A stretch of DNA of 64,000 bases from Streptomyces sp. NBC_00582 (lineage in GTDB: Bacteria; Actinomycetota; Actinomycetes; Streptomycetales; Streptomycetaceae): positions 1,364,001 through 1,428,000 of the forward strand of contig NZ_CP107772.1 of assembly GCF_036345155.1 (NCBI RefSeq), in the 5' to 3' direction. Position numbers and translations under genes: made by a program. Numbering within the stretch: position 1 is the stretch's first letter; every line of letters starts with the position of its first letter. The notes under the pieces were generated by a model, which was not told where the DNA came from, ran no database searches, and saw nothing but the letters and a program-made list of their open reading frames with translations. This document shows positions 25,540 through 33,098 of the stretch, piece by piece.

Positions 25540-28334
25540 ACGGCCAGCAGGGCCTCGAGGGCCAGGGCGGTCCCCGGGTGCCGGGCCAACAGCTCCGCCC
25601 CGCCCGGTTCCGCCGTCTCCCAGGTGCCCTCGCAGCCCAGCAGGCCGGCCAGCGCGTCGCAGGTCGCGGGGTGGGCGGCGAGGAGGGCCACGCCGCCGCC
25701 GGTGGGCGCGGACGGTACGGCCAGGGGCGGTGCCTCGGGGAGGCGCCACGGTGGTACCCAGGTGTCCAGCTCCGCCAGCCGCGCCGGGAAGACGCGACCG
25801 GCCTCGCGGACGATCAGCGGGGCCAGTTCGGTGCCGCCCGCGCGCAGGGTGGTGATGAGGGTCGGCAGCCAGGGCAGCAGGACCCGGTCGGGGAGGCGGG
25901 CGAAGGCGTTCGACACCGCCTCGACGACGAAGTCGGCGAGCGCCGGCACCGGTTCGAGGGCGTGGACGAACCCGCTGAGGTAGCGCGGGTAGGCCGGGAC
26001 CACCAGCGGGTTGGCGAGCAGGTCGTCGCAGCGCTCCCGCAGGGCCGTGCGGGGCAGGGTGCCCAGGTGGGTCTGGGCCGCCCACAGCAGGGCGGTCCGC
26101 GCGGGCTCATCGGGATGGGACTGGGCCAGGGCCAGTTCGAGCTGGGTGCGGTCGCAGCCGAGGGAGAGGGCGAGGCTCTCCATGCTGAACAGGAAGCCCA
26201 GCATCGCGGCGACCTGCCGGACGCTCGCGTCCTCGTCGGTGAACGCGGTCGGCAGCAGCGTGCAGTAGTGCGCGTAGCCGGTCTTGACGAAGGACTCGAT
26301 CCAGGACGGCAGGACCGGTTCGGCGGTGCGGTAGTACGCCAGCAGCCGGCGGACGCGGCGCAGCACCTCCGGGGCCCCGTCGACACTGCGCTCCGCCGCC
26401 AGGACCTCCAGGGCCCGGGTGCCCAGTTCGTCGGCGAGCCGACGGCTGCGCAGATAGAGGATCGCGTCCTCGACCGTCGCGAGGACGGTCGCCGCCGTGG
26501 CCTGCGGAGCGTACGCGGTGCGGCGCAGCCGCTGCTCCAGGACCTGTTCGATGCTGACGCCCTCGTAGCCCAGTTCGATCAGCGACCGCTGGTGGGTGCC
26601 GAGGGCGAGGTCCCAGGACTCCTGGATGGGACGCTCACCGAGGCTGCGGTCGCCCATGATGGGGCGGGCGGCACCCTCGGGCAGCAGTCGGCGCAGCATC
26701 CACAGCACGTCGGAGCAGTGCGCCAGTTCGGGCCGGGCCGCGATGTCCAGCAGGGCCCGCTGGACCCCGCGCTGCTGGAGTTTCAGGTTCAGCGGGGTGA
26801 GCCGGTCGTGGACGTCCCGGGCCAGCGGCGGCAGCGCGTCGTAGCCGACCTGGCCGACCCGGTCGCCGCCCATCATGATCTCGACCAGCCGGCCCACGTC
26901 CCGCCGGCCCGGCACGCGGTCCTTCTCGATGCAGGTGACGGCCGCGTCCTGGAAGTCGTACGGCGTCGGCTTGGCGCGGTCGCGCATGCCGGCCAGCAGG
27001 ATCGACGTCTCGAAGACGGCGATGGCGTCGGCGGTGGAGGCGAGGTAGCCGTTGCGTCGGGCGGCGCGCACGATCTCCACCGACCAGCCGAGCAGTTCGG
27101 CCTCGTCGAGGGAGTCGAGGACCGGCGGCCTCTGGAGGAACCCGGTGAGCCTGTCGGCGGGCGGAACCTGGGCGGGCATGGGCGCTGCCGGTGCGGCGAG
27201 GCTCTTCCTCGGTTTCGTGCCCGCCTGGCCCGCCAGCCGGTACGGCTTGACGCGGGTGCGCTTGAGGTTCTTGGCCCATTCCGTGGCGGCGATGGAGACC
27301 GAGCCCGCGGCGAGGCCGAACTGGGCCTCGATCGCGGCGTGGCTGGACGGGATCAGTCCGTGCCGCCACCTGGTGCCGCTGGGCGCGGTGATGGTGAAGG
27401 TGTCGCTGCCGTGCACACCGAACTCGGCGACCCGGCTGGCCGCGTGGAACGCTCCGCAGACGTAGAGGCAGTCGGCGGGGTCGGTGCCGGTGGCGGCGAG
27501 GTGCTCGCGCATCCGCGTCCACATGTGGCGCTCGCGGTCCTCGTCGACGCGCACCTTGTGCGGCTCGCCCGGTGCGAGGCGCCGGAACAGGCTGCCGATG
27601 AGCAGCATCACCTGACGGTAGGTGTCGTGGTCGCTGTCGCCGAGGGGCAGTTCGACGTACTGGTGCCACCACTCGGACCAGTGGCGGACCCGGCCGTGCC
27701 GCAGGAGGTGCTCCTCCAGCTCGGCGAAGCGGGGGCGCAGGTCGCCGATCTCCACGCCGACGGCGTCGCCGTGCAGGGCGCTCTCCTCGCCGGCCGCCGG
27801 GTCCGCCGGGGTCGCTTCACCCGTCTCCGTCCCGGGCTCCCCCTCTTTCTCCCACTGGAACACATGGTCCGAGGAACGGTCGACGAGGACCAGTTCGACG
27901 CCGGGGGTGTCGAGGGCGTAGGCGATGGCCTGGTACTCGGCGGAGGCCTCCGTGATCGGGGCGACGACCGACAGCGGGGACCAGTCGGCGGGGAAGCCCT
28001 CGACCTCCGACGCGAACGCCTGAACGGCCACCGGGAGGCGGCAGTTGCGCAGCTCGGTCAGGAGGGGGGCCATGTCCTCGCACAGCTCCAGGTAGACCAC
28101 TTTCGGCTGCTTCTCGCGCAGTCTGCGGGCCATGGCGATCGCCGAGGCCGGCGAGTGGTGGCAGACGGGGAAGATCTCCAGCGGCTCCCTCACCGCGCGC
28201 TCGACGTCGTCGACGATGCCGCGCAGGATGCCCTCCAGGGCGCCGGGTCCGTCGGCGAACGCCGTGGCGGCCTCGTGGAGTTGACCGCGCAGGCCCTCGA
28301 AGGTGCTGCCGGTGCTCCTCTGTGCGCCGCTCAT
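25533..28334 (-). CDS. DUF5682-family protein (YehM-like)
   Basis: A 933-residue soluble protein, last gene of the SWIM-VWA-MoxR-DUF5682 operon. The N-terminal region has EIFPVCHHSPASA and KVVYLELCEDM segments, which look like a conserved core. A mid-region has YVCGAFHAA and TITAPSGTRWRHGLIPSSHAA. The C-terminal half is a long alpha-helical, HEAT-like stretch. In E. coli the corresponding gene set is yehL (MoxR ATPase), yehM, yehP (VWA) and yehQ (SWIM); none has an established function. The ATG overlaps the MoxR stop (ATGA). It is probably the effector or scaffold of the complex, but that is a guess. Confidence 0.82.
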   Translation of the reverse strand: MSGAQRSTGSTFEGLRGQLHEAATAFADGPGALEGILRGIVDDVERAVREPLEIFPVCHHSPASAIAMARRLREKQPKVVYLELCEDMAPLLTELRNCRLPVAVQAFASEVEGFPADWSPLSVVAPITEASAEYQAIAYALDTPGVELVLVDRSSDHVFQWEKEGEPGTETGEATPADPAAGEESALHGDAVGVEIGDLRPRFAELEEHLLRHGRVRHWSEWWHQYVELPLGDSDHDTYRQVMLLIGSLFRRLAPGEPHKVRVDEDRERHMWTRMREHLAATGTDPADCLYVCGAFHAASRVAEFGVHGSDTFTITAPSGTRWRHGLIPSSHAAIEAQFGLAAGSVSIAATEWAKNLKRTRVKPYRLAGQAGTKPRKSLAAPAAPMPAQVPPADRLTGFLQRPPVLDSLDEAELLGWSVEIVRAARRNGYLASTADAIAVFETSILLAGMRDRAKPTPYDFQDAAVTCIEKDRVPGRRDVGRLVEIMMGGDRVGQVGYDALPPLARDVHDRLTPLNLKLQQRGVQRALLDIAARPELAHCSDVLWMLRRLLPEGAARPIMGDRSLGERPIQESWDLALGTHQRSLIELGYEGVSIEQVLEQRLRRTAYAPQATAATVLATVEDAILYLRSRRLADELGTRALEVLAAERSVDGAPEVLRRVRRLLAYYRTAEPVLPSWIESFVKTGYAHYCTLLPTAFTDEDASVRQVAAMLGFLFSMESLALSLGCDRTQLELALAQSHPDEPARTALLWAAQTHLGTLPRTALRERCDDLLANPLVVPAYPRYLSGFVHALEPVPALADFVVEAVSNAFARLPDRVLLPWLPTLITTLRAGGTELAPLIVREAGRVFPARLAELDTWVPPWRLPEAPPLAVPSAPTGGGVALLAAHPATCDALAGLLGCEGTWETAEPGGAELLARHPGTALALEALLAVN

Positions 28335-29452
28335 GACAGGGTCGCGATCGTGTCGCGGCCGCCTTCGAGGAACTCCGGCCAGGAGCCGCCCTCTTCCTTG
28401 CTGCGCGGCTCGACGACGCCGTGCAGGTACTTGTTGAGGATGGCGAGGTCCTCGGGCTCGCGCCGGGCGAGGGAGCCGACGAGGGAGGAGGCGAGGGTGC
28501 GGGCGGTCAGGGCCCGCTCGCCGAAGAAGTTGCTGTGCAGGATGGCGTCCTCCAGGACGCCGATCTGCTCGGCGGTGGACAGGGCGGACTCCAGTTTCTC
28601 GTCGTCGCTGCCGGCGGCGGCCGCGGAGGCCCGCAGGTCGGCGAAGCTCTGCAGCAGCACGTCCAGCAGGGTCGGCGGGACGTCGAGTTCGATCCGGTGG
28701 CGGCGCAGGAGTTCCTCGGTGCGGAAGCGGACGATCTCCGCCTCGCTCTTCTTGTTCGTCACCACCGGGATGCGGACGAAGTTGAAGCGGCGCTTGAGGG
28801 CGGAGGAGAGGTCGTTGACGCCCCGGTCGCGGCTGTTGGCGGTGGCGATGATCGAGAAGCCCGGCTGGGCGAAGACGATGTTCTCCCCGCCGGCGCCGTC
28901 CAGTTCGGGGACGGAGATGTACTTCTCGGAGAGGATCGAGATCAGCGCGTCCTGGACGTCGCTGGTGGACCGGGTGAGTTCCTCGAAGCGGCCGATGGTG
29001 CCGGTCTCCATCGCGGTCATGATCGGCGAGGGGATCATCGACTCGCGCGACTGGCCCTTGGCGATCACCATGGACACGTTCCACGAGTACTTGATGTGGT
29101 CCTCGGTGGTGCCCGCCGTACCCTGCACGACCTGGGTGGAGTTGCGGCAGATCGCCGCCGACAGCAGCTCGGCGAGCCAGCTCTTTCCGGTGCCGGGGTC
29201 GCCGATGAGCAGCAGTCCCCGGTCGGAGGCCAGGGTCACGATGGAACGCTCGACGAAGCTGCGGTCGCCGAACCACTTCTGGTCGATCGTCCGGTCGAGG
29301 CCGTCGGCGCGCTCGGAGCCCAGGATGAACACCCGGATCATCTTCGGCGACAGCCGCCAGGAGAACGGCTTGGGGTGGTCGTCGATCGACTCCAGCCAGT
29401 CCAGTTCCTCGGCGAACTTGATCTCGGCGGGGGCGCGCAACAGGTCGGTCAT
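28331..29452 (-). CDS. MoxR-family AAA+ ATPase (YehL-like)
   Basis: A 373-residue AAA+ protein with Walker A GDPGTGKS (residues 84-91). A FEELTR segment lies in the Walker B region, TANSRDRG is sensor 1 and LKRRFNF provides an arginine-finger-like region. MoxR ATPases work as ring chaperones that act on partner proteins through a VWA adaptor, and the VWA gene lies directly upstream (34-base gap). I prefer the ATG at 29452 (AAAGG seven bases away) to the GTG one codon earlier. The stop overlaps the DUF5682 ATG. It probably remodels a target in response to the stress that turns on this operon. Confidence 0.9.
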   Translation of the reverse strand: MTDLLRAPAEIKFAEELDWLESIDDHPKPFSWRLSPKMIRVFILGSERADGLDRTIDQKWFGDRSFVERSIVTLASDRGLLLIGDPGTGKSWLAELLSAAICRNSTQVVQGTAGTTEDHIKYSWNVSMVIAKGQSRESMIPSPIMTAMETGTIGRFEELTRSTSDVQDALISILSEKYISVPELDGAGGENIVFAQPGFSIIATANSRDRGVNDLSSALKRRFNFVRIPVVTNKKSEAEIVRFRTEELLRRHRIELDVPPTLLDVLLQSFADLRASAAAAGSDDEKLESALSTAEQIGVLEDAILHSNFFGERALTARTLASSLVGSLARREPEDLAILNKYLHGVVEPRSKEEGGSWPEFLEGGRDTIATLS

Positions 29453-29486
29453 CACAGTGCCTTTCTGAGAACGGGGGGTGGGGGTG

Positions 29487-30923
29487 TCAGGTGAGGAACG
29501 TCTTGAGCTCGTGGACGAGCTTGCGGATGTGACCGGAGATCACCGGTGTGCCCTGGTCCTTGAAGCGCTCCCGGAACCAGGGGTTGACACTGCCGCGCCC
29601 GGAGCTGGTCACCGAGCCGACGGGGATGAACTTGACCCCGGAGCGGTGGAGGGCGGCCATGCTGTCGAACAGCGGCTGGTGCTGCCATTCGTAGAAGTCG
29701 GAGATCCACACCACGACGGTGTTGCGGGGCTCGGCGATCTTCGGCTGGGCCAGGGCCATCGCCACCGTGCCGTCGGTGCCGCCGCCGAGCTGGGTGCGCA
29801 GCAGGGTCTCGAAGGGGTCGTGCACCCAGGGGGTGAGGTCGACGGCCCGGGTGTCGTACGCGACGAGGTGGACGTCGACCTTCGGCAGTCCGGCGAAGAT
29901 CGACGCCAGGATGGTGCAGTTGACCATCGAGTCGACCATCGAGCCCGACTGGTCGACGACCACGATCAGCCGCTGCGGGGTCGTCTTGCGCGCGGTGTGC
30001 CGGTAGTAGAGGCGGTCGACGTAGAGCCGCTCCTCCTCGGGGCTGTAGTTGGTGAGGTTCTTCCAGATCGTGCGGTCGAGGTCGAGGTTGCGGAAGACGC
30101 GCTTGGGCGGGATCGAGCGGTCGATCGCGCCGACGGTGGACTTCTCGACCTGGGTGCGCAGGACTTCCGCGACCTCGTCGACGAACCGGCGGATCAGCGA
30201 CTTCGCGTTGGCGAGGGCCACACCGGAGAGGTTGTTCTTGTCGCGCAGCAGCTGCTCGATGAGCGACATGCTCGGGGTGAGGCGGGCGGCGAGCGCGGGG
30301 TCGGCGAGTACCTCGCGCAGCCGCATACGGCGGACCAGGTCGGCCTCCAGGGCGCCCAGTTCCGGTCCGATCGCCGGGATGAGGGTGCCGAGGTCGGGGG
30401 TGGCACGGTGGCCGCCGGTGCCGGTGGGGCTCACGCCCCGGCCCGCGCCCCGGCCCGCGCCGCGGCCGCCGCGCAGGTCGCCGGGTGAGCAGCCCAGGGC
30501 GCGCTCCAGCCAGCCGGCGTCGGACTGCCAGCGGGAGAGCTGCCCCGCGCTGACGGCTCCGTTGCCGGTGGCGAACACGTTGAGCAGGACCTTGGACACC
30601 AGGGCGGCGCGGCGCACCTCCGCGGCACCGTCGCGCACGTCGTCGGTGTCATCGGCGTCGTCGGCCACCATCAGGCCGTCGAACTCGTCCGCCAGGTGCG
30701 GATGGCGCTGCACGATCGAGTCGACGGCGGTCTGCGGGTCCAGCAGGGCGGGCGGCAGGCCGATGTCCTCGACGACGGCGAGGCTCGCCGACTCCAGCGC
30801 GGCCTGCTCCTCGGGATCGAAGAGACGGGCGAGGAGCCGCCAGTACAGAACCTGCCGGCGGTTGTCGTACGGAGCGGGCTCGGGCGCCGGGGCGGGTACC
30901 GGAGCGGAGGTCGGTTCGGTCAT
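29487..30923 (-). CDS. VWA-domain protein, MoxR partner (YehP-like)
   Basis: A 478-residue protein. Residues 1-310 are mostly helical, with a Gly/Arg-rich linker near 150-170. The C-terminal von Willebrand A domain has a complete MIDAS: D324-x-S326-x-S328, the GGGTDG loop with T383, and D409 in WISDFYE. Such proteins are metal-dependent adaptors for MoxR ATPases. The ATG overlaps the stop of the SWIM gene (ATGA), so the two are coupled. No export signal is present; the complex should be cytoplasmic. Confidence 0.9.
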   Translation of the reverse strand: MTEPTSAPVPAPAPEPAPYDNRRQVLYWRLLARLFDPEEQAALESASLAVVEDIGLPPALLDPQTAVDSIVQRHPHLADEFDGLMVADDADDTDDVRDGAAEVRRAALVSKVLLNVFATGNGAVSAGQLSRWQSDAGWLERALGCSPGDLRGGRGAGRGAGRGVSPTGTGGHRATPDLGTLIPAIGPELGALEADLVRRMRLREVLADPALAARLTPSMSLIEQLLRDKNNLSGVALANAKSLIRRFVDEVAEVLRTQVEKSTVGAIDRSIPPKRVFRNLDLDRTIWKNLTNYSPEEERLYVDRLYYRHTARKTTPQRLIVVVDQSGSMVDSMVNCTILASIFAGLPKVDVHLVAYDTRAVDLTPWVHDPFETLLRTQLGGGTDGTVAMALAQPKIAEPRNTVVVWISDFYEWQHQPLFDSMAALHRSGVKFIPVGSVTSSGRGSVNPWFRERFKDQGTPVISGHIRKLVHELKTFLT

Positions 30924-32869
30924 GTGCGCAGCAGCCTTCCCGCTCGTTCCCGCAGGACGGTCACGGCGTCGGTGGCGGCCTTCTCGGCCTTGACGCCCGC
31001 CTTGTCGGTGGTGCCGCCGGCCCAGGCGCCCGCCTGGAGGGCGACGGTCTTCCTGCGCACGGTGGTCTCGACCGCGAGCGGCTGGAGCCGGAAGGCGCCG
31101 CCGTCCCAGCGGAGCAGGCCGATGCAGGCGCCGGAGCCCGCGACGGCCTCGGGGGTGAGCGGGCCCGCGACCGGGATGCGGTCGGTGTCGACGACGAGGT
31201 CGTCGCCCGCGCTGGTGAGGACGAGGGTGTCGCCGTCCTGCCGGGTGGTGTAGCCCTCCAGGAACACCGGTTCCGCGAGACGCGCGGGGTGGCGGTCCAG
31301 GGGTGCGGTGGCCGTGGCGGTGGCGGTCGGCAGGGCGACGCGGGCGGTGGCGAAGGGGTCCGCCGGTTCGCCCGGCCGGGCCCGGGTGTCGTCCCAGAGG
31401 AGGTCGCCCTCGTCGGTGAGCGGCATGGCGTCCAGACGCATCGCCCGGCCTTCGCCGAGGGCGGCCAGCAGCGACAGATGCGGTCGCAGCAACTGCCAGA
31501 CGCCGGCCGCGACCACGGTGTCCGGCTTGGGCACCGAGACGCTCGCGCGGACCAGGCGGGGCGTGCTGCCGTCGTCGGGTTCGAAGACGGCGTGGACCTG
31601 GGCCTGGGCGGCGGTCGCGTGTTCGTGCAGATCGATGCCGAGGGGCAGCAGCCGGCCGGTGGCGGTGCCCGGGGCGGGCCGGTCGGCGGCGCCGGGCCGG
31701 GTGAGCAGCAGGGCGCGCGCCCACAGATCGCCCCAGCGGCGGGCCGGGATGTGCTCCAGGGCGGATCCGGGGCAGGAGGCGGCGAGTTCGGCGGAGAATC
31801 CGTCGAGGAGGGAGGCCAGGCGGCGCAGTTCGGGCCGGGGCAGCATCGCGGAGACGATCTGGGCGGCGCCGCCGACGAGTTCGTGGTCGATGCCCTGCCA
31901 GCCGGCGCGGGCGAGGTCCGCGAGCCAGGTGCGGGCGGCGGCGAGCAGGTTGGCCTGCTGCGGGTCGCCGGGAGCCGGGGCGGTGTCGTCGTCGCGGGTG
32001 CGGCCGGTGGAGGCGTCGGCGCGGGCGGTGAGGGCGTCGTGGACGGCGCCGAGGAGGGCGGTGCGGGCGGCGGCCAGGGCGAGGAGGTGGTCCTCGCCGG
32101 CGGTGCCCGCGGCGGCCTTCTCGGCGGCCTCGGCGACCGGGGAGGCCAGGGGGCTGCCGGCGACGGCCCGGGCGAGGTCGGCGAGACCTGCGACCTGTTC
32201 GGGCCGGGGCCGCAGGAGCCCCGCGACGAGACAGCGGTCGAAGGCGTCGGTCGCGGCCAGGGCCTCTTCCAGCCCGTCCACCGGGGCGCCGAGCACGCCG
32301 GCGGACTCTCCCGCGCCGCCGGGATCCACGGCCCCCTCGGAGGCGGACGCCCCGCTGGTCTCCGCGCGCGTCGGGGCGAACCACTGCATCTCGGGCAACG
32401 GAGCGGTGACCGGCGCCTGTTCGAGATAGGCGAGGTGGCGCAGGAACCGGCTGAAGACGGGGGCGGCGGCCGCCTTGCCGTCCGCCTGCTGAGGGCGGGT
32501 GCCGGTCATCGCGGCGGTGAGGGCGGCGGCGTCGGGCTCGCCGCCCGTCGGCTCGACGCGCAGATAGCGGGCGACGCGCAGACCGCCGTACTGAAGGACC
32601 GCCTCGGTGATCAGGGCGCGCAGGTGATTGCAGAACGAGCCGCGCGCGCCGCCGCAGGGCCGGTTGTTGTTGGTGCTGCACGCGAAGGCGTAGGTCCCGG
32701 ACGCGATCGACGAGACGTACACCCGCTCGATGTCCGAACCGCTGGAGACGACCCCTTGCAGTCGTCCGTCGGCCAGTTCGACGAAGGGGACCTTGGCGAG
32801 TTTGCGCGGCCGGGCGGGCGGCACCACCCGGGCCGTGCTCGCCCTCTCCCAGTTCTCCCAGTCCGACAA
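30920..32869 (-). CDS. SWIM-type zinc-finger protein (YehQ-like)
   Basis: A 649-residue protein, first gene of the operon. Residues 64-82 carry C-x7-C-x7-C-x-H, a SWIM-like zinc motif (the standard form is CxC..CxH, so this is a variant). The rest is alpha-rich with a beta-rich C-terminal part. SWIM modules bind DNA or protein. The start is a TTG codon before SDWENW, with AAAGGAG eight bases upstream; the longer in-frame reading from 32938 lacks a ribosome site. A perfect TTGTCAGTG-N8-TAGGTT promoter lies about 90 bases upstream. The likely role is target recognition for the MoxR-VWA machine. Confidence 0.82.
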   Translation of the reverse strand: MSDWENWERASTARVVPPARPRKLAKVPFVELADGRLQGVVSSGSDIERVYVSSIASGTYAFACSTNNNRPCGGARGSFCNHLRALITEAVLQYGGLRVARYLRVEPTGGEPDAAALTAAMTGTRPQQADGKAAAAPVFSRFLRHLAYLEQAPVTAPLPEMQWFAPTRAETSGASASEGAVDPGGAGESAGVLGAPVDGLEEALAATDAFDRCLVAGLLRPRPEQVAGLADLARAVAGSPLASPVAEAAEKAAAGTAGEDHLLALAAARTALLGAVHDALTARADASTGRTRDDDTAPAPGDPQQANLLAAARTWLADLARAGWQGIDHELVGGAAQIVSAMLPRPELRRLASLLDGFSAELAASCPGSALEHIPARRWGDLWARALLLTRPGAADRPAPGTATGRLLPLGIDLHEHATAAQAQVHAVFEPDDGSTPRLVRASVSVPKPDTVVAAGVWQLLRPHLSLLAALGEGRAMRLDAMPLTDEGDLLWDDTRARPGEPADPFATARVALPTATATATAPLDRHPARLAEPVFLEGYTTRQDGDTLVLTSAGDDLVVDTDRIPVAGPLTPEAVAGSGACIGLLRWDGGAFRLQPLAVETTVRRKTVALQAGAWAGGTTDKAGVKAEKAATDAVTVLRERAGRLLRT

Positions 32870-32960
32870 CTCATCAGCTCCTTTGCGGCACACGGCTGCA
32901 CACGCCGGACCGGCGCGGCACAGGGGGATTCGTCGCACCAGAGCGGCGCGACACCAATCA

Positions 32961-32983
32961 ACCTATCGGCGACCACTGACAAC
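32961..32983 (-). promoter_or_regulatory. PafBC-type promoter for the SWIM-VWA-MoxR-DUF5682 operon
   Basis: On the minus strand the sequence is TTGTCAGTG, eight bases, then TAGGTT, an exact match to the RecA-NDp-type motif TTGTCRGTG-N8-TAnnnT. The upstream element is identical to the two at 3043-3089. The transcript would start about 85 bases before the TTG of the SWIM gene. Damage induction is inferred from the motif. Confidence 0.75.
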
Positions 32984-33098
32984 GCCTCCGACCTGCGCAA
33001 ACAACGTCCGGATCGGGCCTTGGACGCTCCGCTCCCCTAGAATCCCGACGATCACGAACGATGTTCGGAGCAGCCCGGGACGGGCGGAGGGGACGGGA

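Noticed and set aside
25407..29468. Very long forward frame of 1353 codons across the MoxR/DUF5682 genes
   Set aside because: It is an antisense shadow produced by the third-position GC bias of the leftward genes; its composition is Gly/Arg/Val-rich with no domain, and it crosses gene borders.
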